Part shown: positions 1 through 11,000 of the stretch, in pieces
Layout of the letters: each line of letters begins with the position of its first letter
Numbering within the stretch: position 1 is the first letter of the stretch
Origin: Chara braunii
Taxonomy: Eukaryota > Streptophyta > Charophyceae > Charales > Characeae
Direction: 5' to 3'
Assembly (NCBI GenBank): GCA_003427395.1
Contig: BFEA01000161.1
Coordinates: 744,306 to 769,261 of the forward strand
Length of the DNA stretch: 24,956 nucleotides
Notes under the pieces: model-generated
The model's database searches: none
Seen by the model: only the letters and a program-made list of their open reading frames with translations
What the model was told of the DNA's origin: nothing
Program-made: the position numbers and the translations under genes

Positions 1-91
<91 letters not shown>

Positions 92-96
92 CACAC
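1..96. repeat. Compound microsatellite (TC)n(TG)n(AC)3
   Basis: A pure TC run (about 1-35) passes directly into a pure TG run (about 36-90) and ends in ACACAC. The TC run touches the window start, so its full length is unknown. The open frame of alternating C and V residues here is an artefact of the repeat. Confidence 0.98.
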
Positions 97-908
97 AAAT
101 AGTTCTCTCCCTCTCAAATATATTAGATGGATTACTACTTACAATACCACCTGTTACGAGACTCTGCAAACTATCGAGGCTTCCGTCTCAAGAGGACTTG
201 GTGAAAGTCCGACGGCGGATTCTGTCACAGCCCCCCATTTCTCGTCCTTTCTCCTTTCGTATCAGATCTAACAAAATGACAATTGAAGTTTTCCAAGGGT
301 TAACCCCCAACTGAAACGAGTGAAACAAACCAATCCATCACTGAAGTATTGGAACCCTTCCCGATTGGATAGGTGCCCATCATTACACCCAAACCCTCCT
401 CCGCTCCGCCGTCCTCAATAATAGTCATTGCCAATCACCCTCGTGACAACGTGCATATCCCCCACATACCCAAGGTAACCATCATCAAGCAACTACGTCC
501 ACAAATTATAAGCCTCCTCTGCCCCCACTTCTCCGTCTCTTTTTATCAACCCTTGCCCTCCCCTCTCCCTCCCTTTTTCCCCCTACCCCTCTCCCTCCTT
601 TTTTATCAACCTTCCAGCCCCCCTCCCTCTTCGCCGTCGTTGGCCTCATGCCCATTTGAATGGGGTCACCTCCAATCACAATCGATGCTATCACGCCCGA
701 AGACAACTTGAACACATTACAGAGTTAAGTTGTCATTCGACACCATAATCATCACCTTCATGACCGCTCCAAGGGAAGTCGTACCTTCTCATCATTTCTA
801 ACACCGGTGTCATTATTTTTTTGTCATCATCGACGCCAGCCTCTCATTGCATAATCACCGCCACTGCGCTAAACACGCTCCTCGTTCAATCTGCATCACC
901 CCCGTCTG

Positions 909-978
909 TCAACCTGCCATGTATCCGTCGTGTTGCCCACGTGTCTATCATGTTGTCCACGTGTCTGTAACATTGTTA
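909..978. repeat. Short tandem repeat, ~20-bp period, about 3 copies
   Basis: Two clear units at 929-948 and 949-968 share the core TTG(C/T)CCACGTGTCT, flanked by weaker partial copies on both sides. Each unit includes a CACGTG palindrome (the E-box/G-box core). No function is implied by this alone. Confidence 0.6.
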
Positions 979-1773
979 CTCGACTAGAAAAACACGAGCG
1001 TCGCATTCTTTTCGCCGCTTCACGACCTGTTTCCCCCGCCCGCCCGTCCATATCCTCATTCACCCCCAGAACTGAAAGAAGGACGGAACACTCAGGGCCT
1101 CGTTGCTCTCTCACCAGGAGTGTGAAATTGTCCAAAATGACGAATTGTATCTTTTCAACGAGAAGGTGGAAAGAAAGAGCCACTATCTGTTTGCTTATGT
1201 CTTTTTTACAGTTGGGCAGTAGTCGGTGAGTGGTGGGCCTTTTCCCAATCATGACAGAAAGCGTCAACGACCAACGTCCATCCCTCCACTTTGTCACTTC
1301 CTGACAGTCAACCATCCATTCAGCAATCTTCCTACTCATCGACATATTTTCTACGGTTCAAGAGCATTCTTCTATCTACTCATTTTTCTTTTTTTTTTTC
1401 TCTCTCTCACCGCCCCCCCTTTTTTTTCTTCTCCTTCACTCACGTCACCACCATCCCTAATCATCTTGTGACGAGCGACAAAACTTATGCACGTCGTGAG
1501 ATAAAAAATCATGCTTTTAAAATGGACCGTTTCGTCGGACTTTCACCGACTCATCAGGAGGATCTCCACCTTGACTGTCTACATAGTAGATACACCTTCA
1601 ATACACTACTCCCCCCTGTCCTTAAGCAGAGCAACGAACAACTCCCGCCGCCAGCACGGCAAACGTTTGCCTCACCCGCAGCACAGTGCTGAGACGATCC
1701 CCACCTCTTCTTCTGATAGTTGTCGAGCTCCATGGCCTCACACTCTGTCCGTGGTTAGAAGCCCTCCCCGCCT

Positions 1774-1900
1774 TGCCCTCCTTCCCCCCCCATCTCGACC
1801 TCAGGAAATCGCTGTCTTTGGATGTGCAGTAAGGGGGGCAAATCCCGCCCGCTTTCCTCCTCCTCTCCCCCAGCCTCGGGAAATCATTGTCTATGTATGC
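1774..1900. repeat. Diverged tandem duplication (~77-bp period)
   Basis: A CT-rich run followed by a segment reading roughly CCTC(A/G)GGAAATC(G/A)(C/T)TGTCT occurs twice, near 1774-1827 and 1851-1900. Copies are separated by a G-run and differ at many bases, so the duplication is old. Confidence 0.5.
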
Positions 1901-1942
1901 CTCCCGTCTTCACCCTAATCGAACAGGCCCAGTAATTATCAA

Positions 1943-2014
1943 TGCATCTAGATTGGAAAATGCCACAAATACAACAATAATGACTGGGCTTTCTATTCGG
2001 GTGAAAACGGTAGG
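1943..2014 (+). repeat. Dispersed repeat, copy 1 of 2
   Basis: This 72-bp segment aligns without gaps to 2815-2886; by hand count 52 of 72 positions match (about 72%). Weaker similarity seems to continue on both sides, suggesting an original duplicated unit of at least ~130 bp. It may be a fragment of an unrecognised transposable element. Confidence 0.6.
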
Positions 2015-2814
2015 TTTCATACACAGGTAAACAACGATTTCCGATGATGTCGTGAATCCCTCACCTATGCGCTATGATCTTCGTCGTGCAGTGCAATGTT
2101 GTTGATCCCCATCCCTTCCCTCTTCCCCCCTTATCGCAAGGATCATCACTCCATGACCCCACGGACAATCCGAGATGAAGAAGTTCCCTTCTTCCCCTCC
2201 CCCCTCCTCTCCTCCTTCCCCACAACCTTTTGAAATCGCTCTTTCAAAGGCGAAAAAAAGCAGAAAAAGAACGGGAATTCGCTCTTCTATGTCCCACAAA
2301 AATCATCATATGAGTAATACAACACAAGAGCACCGAGACTCTCTTCATGTCGCTTCACCGAGGATAAAACCTTCCCACAACAGGTTCGCTTCCCCTGCTG
2401 AGTCTCTATCTTTTGACCAGATCCGTTCGTTATAACAACAACACCTCCATAAAAAAAAATACAGAAAAAAAACAAAGAAATATCACCACCTCCCATCTCC
2501 TAAACAAATTCTTCCCGCCTTTCGCCCCACCTTCGCGCTCCAACCACCATTCTTTTTCCCGCCTTTTCCACTTGATCATGATTGGGTACCGTTTCAAAGC
2601 GAGAGCTTCTACCCTCCTTTCTCCCCCTCCTCCCCCCCCAGATATCAGACCCAAAAAGATAAAATCTCGGGGTTTACGCTTTATCGCACATGCAAGAATC
2701 GACCCCTACAACGCAGTCACTTTGCCCATGTCTTCTTTCGGGGGAGAAAGACAAATGGGTAACATTGTTGACCCTTACCATCTTCCCCCGACTAGAACGT
2801 ATGACCATTTTCCC

Positions 2815-2886
2815 TGTATCTAGACTGGAAGTTACCCCAAATACAGCCACAATGACCGTACTTTTTATTCGTGGGAAGACGGGCAC
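2815..2886 (+). repeat. Dispersed repeat, copy 2 of 2
   Basis: Partner of the segment at 1943-2014, in the same orientation and about 870 bp downstream. Both contain the core ATCTAGA(T/C)TGGAA and end in TATTCG followed by GA-rich sequence. Confidence 0.6.
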
Positions 2887-3052
2887 GAGATCCATTCCGC
2901 AATACTGCCATCTGTGACGACATCACAGTCCCTCGATTAACAGGGCACGCGCAACTGTATTCTCCTCCTCTTCCTCCTCCTCCCTCTCTCCCTCAGCGAC
3001 TGCTTCCTTCCCTGCTGGTCATAGTCAGCCTCGTCACCATTGCCCTCTTCGC

Positions 3053-3109
3053 CACTGCCACAATTAGTCGTTTGACTCGTTGTCACTGCCACGATTAGTC
3101 GTATGACTT
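3053..3109. repeat. Two 26-bp direct repeats
   Basis: CACTGCCAC(A/G)ATTAGTCGT followed by (T/A)TGACT(C/T) occurs at 3053-3078 and 3084-3109, with 23 of 26 positions identical and a 5-bp spacer. Confidence 0.75.
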
Positions 3110-3848
3110 ATCCTTCCTCTCTTACCAACTTTCTATTATCACTCACTCGCAGCACCTCCGTTGATAGTCTTCCATTCTTCCATGTCTTGCGTACTATAAG
3201 GCGAGTAGCACAGTTGGTCGTCCAGAGCCCTCAGTCGATCTCCATCCTGCTACTTGCCTCCTACTCGCACCCCTGTGTTCCCTCTCCCCCTCCCTCCCCC
3301 CTCTTTGCCCACCTTCACTCACCACCTACGCAAGTGGCCATACCCCCGTCTGCTCCTCGTGATCGTACAGCTGCCGAAGGCAGAAGGAACCATAAATAAG
3401 TTCCTTTCACTATGTAAGAGGAGAGAAAGGCAAGGAAATGAGAGGAAAGATAGAGGGAAGAACTACTATTACATACACAGGTGAGAGGGAGTCTTGGGGA
3501 GATTTCGCTAGAACTGGATCTACACAAAGAGAAGATTGGTATGGCGCGGCCTCTGCGCAAGGGAGAATACAAACACAGACAGTTGGGAACATGGAGAGTG
3601 AGAGACACATAAAAAAAAATAAAATGGGAAAGGTGTTCTGAAACATGGTAGAAAAAAAAACAAGAAAGCGATGCAACTGCGGAAAAAAGTTGGGCTATGG
3701 AGGAGACAACACGCACCATGCTTGGCAATATCGCATATCTTATCTTCTTCATTGCTTCAGCGGCAATAGCTGGATTAGCCGGCGGAGCACAGCGCCGTCG
3801 CACACCGTCGCACAAGTGAGAGCGCGCCCGACCCGTCGTCTTGTTTGC

Positions 3849-3945
3849 GAGGGGGGTTGGGGCGCGGGAGGTGAGAGGAGGCGGGGAGAGGGCGGGGACG
3901 GGGCGGGGGGCAGGACGAGGGCGGGAGCGGGAGCGCGCAAGGTAG
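3849..3945 (+). other. G-rich strand segment with G-quadruplex potential
   Basis: About 100 bp with many runs of three to six G on the + strand separated by short A/C/T loops, plus many CpGs. It is sharply different from the AT-rich DNA just downstream (about 4080-4230). The pattern satisfies the usual G-run spacing for intramolecular quadruplexes. Nothing shows whether it acts as a promoter-type CpG island. Confidence 0.55.
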
Positions 3946-3960
3946 GCACGCGGTGGTTCT

Positions 3961-4473
3961 GCTAAGGCACCCAGCCTGAAGGACGTGTCCCATCAGTGTG
4001 ATGAGCATTTTTTTACCGTCTGTTGATTGGTGCGTAGTGTTTTGGGGCCCCGTTCATGTTTCCATCTTAACAGTCAAGGGGAAAAACTAATTAATTTGCT
4101 TTTGATGTTGATAGCCAGATATGCACTACGAAAATATACCATTGTATAATATACCGTACAACTCTGTTTGGAGATATATTATATTACAAGCTCTACGGTG
4201 TGTGATGTTCCTCATGAAAAAAAATAAAAATTGTAGTGATTCAGTTGTGAATGAATTTGAACTACTGTGGTCCGCCTCGGCCATTCCGCGTAACAGGCAT
4301 CCAGCGCACGGTTGAGACGAGCAAGGTCCCTCCCTGGGGGTGCTTCTCATCGATTTTGACAGTCCATCGACTCAGACGGTCGATGGCTAAAGTCGATTGG
4401 ACGCTTGGTGGCCAAAACTGAAGAATCATTGAACCTGGCTGAGGGTCCTCTGAGGGGCTCGTTCCACACCCGG
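3961..4473. other. Non-genic stretch
   Basis: AT-rich DNA with no convincing gene. The short open frames on both strands (60-75 codons) overlap one another and carry no recognisable motif. Confidence 0.5.
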
Positions 4474-4545
4474 ACACCGACCTAGCTCAATTGGTCAGGC
4501 GCACATATGGCATTCAAGAGGTCTTGGGTTCAATTCTCACAGGGT
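4474..4545 (+). repeat. tRNA-like sequence, probable SINE head or tRNA pseudogene
   Basis: Both internal RNA polymerase III promoter elements can be seen. An A box, TAGCTCAATTGG (4483-4494), fits TRGYNNARNNGG. A B box, GGTTCAATTCT (4527-4537), fits GGTTCRANNCY. Their spacing is right for a tRNA. The T arm can form four of five pairs, but the anticodon stem and acceptor stem do not pair, so this is not a functional tRNA. tRNA-derived SINEs keep just these boxes while losing the cloverleaf. I cannot see the 3' tail or a target duplication that would define a SINE body. Confidence 0.55.
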
Positions 4546-5133
4546 TTGCGGAAACTCATCTAGAGATAGAAACCACTAGTACCAGGGTGCATGTGAGCCC
4601 CAGCTTGCCCGGATGAATTTCGGGCAAAACGGCCCCTGGGTACCCCCCAATGCACGACACGTTTCTGAAAATCGTTGGGAAACATACTGGTGCACTAGTA
4701 TTTCCGATGCACTTTTCTCTGGGGCTGGAAACGACATGCAAACCAAAGCAAAAACAATGTGGCACAAACCTTTTGGATGGAGTTACCAACCATTTTTCTC
4801 TGGAGGCCTGAAAGTTGCGGTTGCATGCAAGCCATATATTTTATTCTTTGGCTGGGAAATGTACTGGTATTCGTAGGGGGAGGGGACCAGAGGGGAGGCA
4901 CAACGACTGGGCACTCGGATCAAGTTCGGTCCTGATGCTACCAGCTAACCCGTGCTGGTATCGCCCACCTGATGTAGCAGGTATCGCAACTGATGGTGGG
5001 TGCAGCTTTCGCATGTTCCCTCGTTGGAGGCTTGAACGCAGATGTTGCTGCTACAAGGTTTCCCGTAATACTACAGTTATTGTCTACCAAAGGCGCGAGA
5101 AATGCAGCCCTAAGGGCCTATGTTCCTTTGTTC

Positions 5134-5136
<3 letters not shown>
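4546..5136. other. Non-genic stretch with a weak internal duplication
   Basis: No gene recognised. Two segments share TTTTTCTCTGG(G/A)G followed by a CTGAAA-like and GCATGCAA-like stretch (near 4712-4745 and 4793-4832), and TGGGAAA(C/T)(A/G)TACTGGT occurs twice (near 4676 and 4853). This could be the body of the tRNA-headed element just upstream, but that is only an inference from position. Confidence 0.4.

Positions 5137-5220
<84 letters not shown>
5137..5220. repeat. (GA)42 microsatellite
   Basis: An uninterrupted 84-bp GA run. Its length and purity suggest a recently expanding locus or an assembly-limited length. Confidence 0.99.
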
Positions 5221-5223
<3 letters not shown>

Positions 5224-6585
5224 ATTGCAACCTTTAGGCTGCAAACACATTCTCGAGAACCCACATTACCGCAGCCTTAGTTTTTAAAGTTGTGTTCGTT
5301 AACAAACCATGATTTTAGGAAACGTATAGGCCACTACAAAAGTGCTGAAATTCATCCAACTATAAATGTTTCTACTCTATTTTTTTTCCGCGGCCGATAG
5401 TTGGGCTAAGGACTGGTGTTTTAAGGCTGTGAATTCCGGCTCTGGCCCAATGAGCTAAAACAATGGGGGCCTACGGGTAGCAGTGGGGGAAAAAGATGGA
5501 TTCTTTAAACCACCAGTGCATGCCATACATCGGTCGTCAGCCCATTTTGAAGGCCTAAATGTGACGACTGTCGGTGATGTATTTTCTCGACTTCGCGCCA
5601 CCTCTGACTTTTCTGGAGTAGGTGAGAAATAATTCTCCATAAGGCTGGGGCCATGTACTAGCGGTTTAACCGCCATCATTTTTTTGTTTGCTCCGATGAT
5701 TTATTTTTATTTTTATTTTTTTAGGGGAACAATCATTGCTCAATCTGTGACCCTCATTTTTCTCAACATTGTCAATAATTATTTTGATTACAAAAAAAAG
5801 TCAAAGTAGATGCTCTCAACATCTTGCAACAAGTTGCCGGCCGCCTCTGCCATTGGTGACTGTCAAATTTGGCGCCCTAAAAAAATATATTGTTTTAGAA
5901 TTTTGATCCCTTTTTGGGCCTCCCGCCACGACACCAACCAAACAGTTGTTGGTCCTCCACCCCGACACAGACGCAGCAACCCACTTTACCGCAACCTTAG
6001 GGTTGCGAGTAGCAATATCCAAGCCTATCGTGGCTGAGGGGGGGTGGAGCTACTTTTTGTGGCAGAGAAGAGGAGAAACACAAAACAACATAGAGGCGTG
6101 AAAGAGCAAAACGAGGGAAACAAAGGAAATGTCAAGTTTTTTTGCAAAGAAGAAGAGGACAAGGTCGCAAAATTTTCTTTGGTTTTGCATTTAAATGTTT
6201 ACCCATATCCCTTCCTGCAATCTTAAATACTTGAGCTCTAGTTCCAAGTTTTATGTACATTTTGGCCAGAGAGTGACATTATATAGTGAAAAAATACCAC
6301 ATGATACGGCATCTATTTTGTGCGTGTCGAAACCATTCGTTCGATCCCTTTACAATAACATTAATCCTAAAGTTAGTTTCACTTTCAGGAAAGTGTATAT
6401 ATCCAAAACATGGTTGTGGCTCATTTCCTTTGAGGAAACCTTGGGTTTGAAGTCTTTTTATGTATTTAGCGGTACCCACAAAAAACATTCAAATTCTTAC
6501 GAGCGAAAACACCTTCGAGGGATTCATATGTGAAGTGTCTCCTCTCTAAACCGTAAGGTTACCACCGCATACTTCGATCGCTCTT
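5221..6585. other. Non-genic stretch with repeated hairpin motif
   Basis: No gene recognised; open frames are short and overlap on both strands. The motif (C/A)CCGCA(G/A)CCTTAG appears at 5268-5280 and 5988-6000 within longer direct repeats (5257-5280 and 5977-6000; 21 of 24 match). The second copy extends into a perfect hairpin, CGCAACC-TTAG-GGTTGCG without gap (5990-6007). A near-palindromic relative sits at 5226-5245. The 720-bp interval between the direct repeats could be a small decayed element. Confidence 0.45.
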
Positions 6586-6920
6586 GGGTTATCCTTGCCT
6601 ATTTCATCACACACGTGGCGGATGAGAAGCGACATGTGGGTAATCCTTGCTCACTTGATATGTCATATGGTAGATGAGCATGCGACCTATGTTGAAGGAG
6701 ATAAAACACATAAAGTCTCTTCATGCACCACATGGCAAATCATTGGCCACACACTTCTCTCTGGTCATCCATCCATCCATTCATCCATCCATCTACTCAT
6801 GCACGTGTTAGTTCAAAAGCAACGTGCGGATTACCTACCATGTGGCCAATGAGCAGCAACATGGGGGTAATCCTTGGTCATTTCATTTGTCAACTGACAT
6901 ATCAGTACCATGTGATCACT
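6586..6920. repeat. Decayed ~50-bp minisatellite, at least 3 units
   Basis: Units begin GGGT(T/A)ATCCTTG at 6586, 6638 and 6865. Each runs through a (C/T)(C/A)ATTT/ACTTG-type core to GATGAG(A/C)A(G/T)-like and (A/C)ACATG(T/G)-like ends. Between the second and third units, copies are more eroded and a (CATC)n tetranucleotide tract (6766-6795) is inserted. Confidence 0.55.
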
Positions 6921-7128
6921 GTCTAGCAAAAATGAAAAAAACAAAACAATGAAGCACATCGACACTGGTACCAATCAAATATAACATATCATGTCGCTTC
7001 CAGAGGGAGGGAGATAACGAGAGACGAGACACTCTTATAGAGACATGCAAAGCGAAAGACGAGGAGAGAAGTAGAGAAAAATATATGGAAACTCATAGAG
7101 AAGAATACCCATTAAAGATCAAAATACC
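6921..7128. other. Non-genic stretch
   Basis: AT- and GA-rich sequence with nothing recognisable. Confidence 0.4.
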
Positions 7129-7136
7129 TTTTTTTT

Positions 7137-7210
<74 letters not shown>
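7129..7210. repeat. T12 followed by (TC)35
   Basis: A 12-T homopolymer leads directly into a pure 70-bp TC run, so this tract is the complement in type of the GA tract at 5137-5220. Confidence 0.98.
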
Positions 7211-7213
<3 letters not shown>

Positions 7214-9690
7214 CTCTCATTCAACTACAGGACGGGCGAAATCGCTGTCGCATTCATCCTCCCCCTCCTCCTTTCTCTTTTCACTATCTCATTGCTTCTT
7301 CCCCCCCACATCCCGCACAGCCATGGCAGTTGGTGGAGCATAAAAAACAAAATAAAAATTTTGATGCTTTTAAGCCGCCAGTACACCACCCCTGCTTTGC
7401 AAAAAAATGTGTATCGCCTTCTCTGAAAAATTTGTAGCTCATGCCTCCATGGGATGCACCAACTTCTGCGCATGAACGAGATTTTGAGCCCCTTCCTTTT
7501 GTCAGTGTTTCCTGGATAACCGGGGTCGGTCTAATACAGTCTCAGTTCCTCTACCCGATCCAAGTTGCATTTTTGGCGGATGGTGATGTCGGGTTTATGG
7601 CATCTCGGTCGTGGTTTTTGGTCTCTCGCTGTTCGCAGGGTTTGTGCTTGATGCCCCCCCAAGGCATGAGACACGTCGCCTGATCTTGTCTTTTCGTTTT
7701 TGTAATTTTTAGAATGTTCCTTGCCTTTTGCTATATTTTTACGTAGGAATTGCGCGAGTCGTAGCGAGCGCACTCATAACTTTTTATCCTCAATTTTTTA
7801 TTGAAGTTTGAAAATTGCGGGTACCTATTGGGATACTTTGCAATGACTCTTTTTTTTTCACATGTACATTGTGCAGATGTCCCTGCAAGCCTCGTGAAAA
7901 TTTTGTTGATGGACGAAAAAATAGGAATATACGCATTTTATATTTCACGAGCAGAATTTCTTTCGACTTTTAAATTTCAATTCGACTTTAGGAATGAGGT
8001 ACAACTTCACTAGCATTTCGCGTAAATGTTTGGGTGCCTTGTTGGCCTTGCGCGCAAGCATTCTTTTGCGCTGTGCTCCTGAATGCAATCTTTTCTTGCT
8101 TTTCTAGCCCCTTTCTTTGCGCGATCATCGACAACCTGTAGTTGTTTTTTTCTCCCTTTCTTCACGCTCTTTCTTTCTTCTTGCTTCCGTTGAGTCTTGG
8201 TCTTGCGACGTGTTGTTTTTTGTAACCCCCTTTCCCACCTTCGTCTACATGCAAAAAAAACCTACTGATCCCCTAAGTAATCGTAGAAGCGAGACGACAA
8301 CGTGTACTGAGGCTCTGAACTTCTGACACTGCAATTCGATTGGCTACGAAGTACTCTACGCGGATCAACATGACCCTCCCACGTGTCTCTCCGTATCCCG
8401 TTTCATCCTTCTTTTCCTCTCCTTCGCAACCATAGATCTCGCAAACGCATCGTTTTCACTCTCTCGCAATATATCATGCAACTTTGGTGGATTAGTGGCT
8501 AGATGAGGTGGTGATCAACGAGTCAAAAAATCCATACGAGTTAGTTGCAACTTCGTGGATTGCGCGCTAGTTCGTCACAAAGGATTGCAAGATCCGGGGG
8601 AATCGACAAAGTAGTTGAGTAGACGTGGTGACGATCGTTGAGGCTTAGTGCTCGGTACTTGGCAGTCGAGATTGCCAGTGCTCGAGCAAGGTGAAGGTTG
8701 GTTGGATGGCCTGGAGTCATAACTCGAGTTGGAAGACTCTTTGCGTCTTGTTTTCTTCTTCATCGTATATTTGGGGTCAGGTTGTATGGCGACATGTCAA
8801 TTTGTCTTCTTAATCGAGCGAGTGTATATGCTCCTTTCATTTCTCCCCTTTGTGGATATATGTGTAAATGGATAGTTGCTGCATGCGTTTGACTCATGTC
8901 GATGTGAATGAATGTGTCCTTGAGCCGTTTCGTCCTTTCGTAGTCAAGATTTTGTTGGACGAGGATCGTTGAAACGAAAAAACCGACGAAGGTTCCTTGA
9001 TGAAATGCACGTCTCTCTTACCTTCCTCTTTCAAGAATCGACGTGATGTATCGATGATGGATGTATGCGTCTTTCTTTTAATTTTTTCTCTAGTTAAATA
9101 TTTTTCTTGGAGAACCTCTCCGAGCTTTCAATCGACTTAGCCGGTTCGTTTTTTGGTAGAATCTTTCACTTGCAAAAAAAGAGTAATGAGGAGATTCGCC
9201 CGACCTCATGATTTTGAACGAGCAACACCCCGATCTAACAATCTTTCCTTTCAGTTTGATCGAAGGGTTTTGGAATGAGCATCCCTTAAATTTGCTCAAC
9301 TCGTGAAGATCTTTGCTCTTCGTGTCGCTTGAAAGCAAATTCCCATCCATGTAACGACCCAATATTTTTGTTGTTGTCGCTCGAGACTTATTTTTGTCTT
9401 CGCCCTTTTTGAAGAACTTGTGATTGCTTGTTCGGAAACTCCTTCCTTATCTCCTCCATTTGTTTCTTGGGTACCCCCCCCCTCCACGACAAAGCATCAA
9501 ACTTGAAAGTTACACCGTATTGCCCGATTCCTACGCGAAGGTGATTCTCGAAACCAATGGGATCTGACCGCCTGATTTTGTGAGCGGTAGATGCGTGCGT
9601 ATCGACTATGTGGACTGAGCCGACAAAGTCATCGGGGCGCCGACTTCTCGAACCTCCCCGTTCATGACCTTTACCCTATAACGAGGATAG
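7211..9690. other. About 2.5 kb without recognisable genes
   Basis: Short open frames (60-90 codons) on both strands, none with a motif I recognise. The 90-codon minus-strand frame at 9090-9362, with the overlapping frame at 9296-9487, has a balanced amino-acid composition and could be an old exon or element relic, but I cannot assign it. Confidence 0.45.
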
Positions 9691-9705
9691 AACACATGTC
9701 TGCGA

Positions 9706-9930
9706 GTGGGATGTGCGAGAAGTCACAACCAAGATCGACCCTTGTCATTTTCCTTTCAAAGCAGAATGCTCTGGTTTGTCAATTTGGGTTTTGTGATTGT
9801 TGATACTCATTTTCCTCCGTACTCTGTTTCGCTTCCTTTCAACGAGTTGATCGTCGTCCCGCGACCGACAATTGCTCTCTACTGGTTTTGCACGCTGTGC
9901 AATGATCGTCGTCGCACGAAGCGCTTCTAA
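9706..9930 (+). pseudogene. Coding relic related to the retrotransposon leader peptide
   Basis: A 74-codon open frame. Its segment 9787-9885 encodes a 33-residue peptide beginning GFV and containing FPP, LP, VVP and IA.YW. It aligns without gaps to the peptide frame at 14427-14525 in the leader of the LTR element: 17 of 33 residues are identical by hand count, including G, F, V, T, FPP, LP, L, VVP, I, A and YW. DNA identity over about 103 bp is only about 58%, so much of the protein match sits at codon positions under constraint. A CxxC pair follows the YW here. The function is unknown. The simplest reading is a relic of a related element or of a protein family that such elements carry. Confidence 0.5.
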
Positions 9931-10821
9931 TCCTAAGAGTTCAACTATCGGACATGTGGTGAAGAGGAGTTCAAGGAAAAAGCAGAGAGACTATGACCCT
10001 CCCACTTGGATTTTAAGCTTTGCAAAGAGGGTCATCGGTCCCTTGTTCGAACCCGAGAATCGACGTGCGCCCCTCCTCCTTTTCGACCAGAAAAAAAACG
10101 TCGCACTGCGCATGACGAAGTTCAAAGATATTTTTTGGATTAGATAGTCATTAGGGAGGGACTCTTTTATGTTTTTTTCACTTCGTTCGTCGCTCCATAT
10201 TTGGGACCACACGAGAGATTTCAATTTTGTATTTGTCTCCACACTCAATTTCCAAAAAAACTTGACACACCCCATTTTGCCCCTTTCCAGGCCCTTTCTT
10301 GCTTTAGTCACTTCGACGGGAAAACTGTGTAAGGCATGAGGTTAGAGCGTCACATGCCGGACCACAATGGCTTGTGGCACCAACAAAAAAATGAAAAAGT
10401 GCACCACTGGCAGTTCGAAAAAGCTTGGCTCACAGTCCAGAGTCTCTCGGCTCGAGTATATTGGTGGTTTAAGCATTGGATACAACTCATCCAAATGTAT
10501 GAATTCACACCGAAGCATGAGAAAAATAAGGTACAATGTGGTATATTCACATTGAAGCACGATGATTTCCTAGGTGCATTTCAGTTGGAATCAAATGGGC
10601 ATGGATGTCAGAAAGTGGGAGAATCCTACCAAGGAGATAACATTCTCTGTAAAATTATCAGATGCCTCAACACACACAGATAAGTGGTTATGCTTATACA
10701 AGAGTAGGCTATACGTATCATACTTGTTCATTTTTCTAGCTCTGTGTTAGTTGACAAAGAAGTAAAAAATTTGCCTCCTTCTATGCACAAATAATGTAGT
10801 CAATTTTAAATGATAGTTAAA
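9931..10821. other. Non-genic stretch with one unassigned open frame
   Basis: An open frame of 115 codons at 10336-10683 (+) is rich in W, H and K and has no motif I recognise. It overlaps minus-strand frames, so coding status is doubtful. The rest shows nothing recognisable. Confidence 0.4.
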
Positions 10822-10990
10822 GCTTTTAGCGTTGTTTGATGAACCTGCGTAGTATTAGGTAGTTGGCTAGGTAAAGGCTGACCAAGTTGACGATGCTGAG
10901 CTGGTCTTTTCGGATGATCAGCCACACTGGGACTGGGACACAACCTAGACTCCTACAGGGGGCAGCAATGAGGAATCTTTGACAATGGGC
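10822..10990 (+). pseudogene. rrn18: Mitochondrial SSU rRNA fragment (NUMT)
   Basis: The sequence matches the 5' domain of bacterial-type SSU rRNA around E. coli positions ~240-375. Landmarks in order are GATGAACCTGCGTAGTATT, a run reading GGTAAAGGCTGACCAAG, AGCTGGTCTTTTCGGATGAT, CAGCCACACTGGGACTG, AGACTCCTACAGGGGGCAGC and GAGGAATCTTTGACAATGGG. The CTTTTCGGATGATCAG and GGGGGCAGCA forms are those of plant mitochondrial 18S rRNA. Several positions differ from the highly conserved consensus in the C-to-T or G-to-A direction, as expected of a methylated nuclear copy. It covers under a tenth of the gene and cannot be functional. The flanks do not continue as rRNA. Confidence 0.85.
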
Positions 10991-11000
10991 ACACAAAGTG

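Larger units (their letters stand above)
97..3840. other. Non-genic, pyrimidine-rich stretch with small decayed duplications
   Basis: No recognisable gene. The + strand is rich in CT and CCCT runs (for example 540-620 and 2170-2225), which produce proline/serine-rich open frames on + and glycine/arginine-rich frames on -; neither looks like a folded protein. The longest frame, 149 codons on the minus strand at 896-1345, has no motif I recognise and overlaps a short tandem repeat. The stretch holds several duplications listed separately (about 909-978, 1774-1900, 1943-2014 with 2815-2886, and 3053-3109). Confidence 0.6.

Noticed and set aside
36-314. 92-codon open frame starting with alternating Cys-Val
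   Set aside because: The first part is a translation of the TG microsatellite and the rest has no protein-like motif.
896-1345. 149-codon minus-strand open frame
   Set aside because: It is the longest frame in the first 15 kb but shows no motif, overlaps plus-strand frames, and its C-terminal part is a translated tandem repeat.
5425-5460. Minus-strand A-box-like TAGCTCATTGGGCCAGAGC with a pairing D arm
   Set aside because: No B box or T arm follows at tRNA spacing, so there is too little to call a tRNA or SINE.
10336-10683. 115-codon open frame next to the mitochondrial fragments
   Set aside because: It does not match a mitochondrial or retroelement protein I recognise, and overlapping minus-strand frames of similar size make chance likely.
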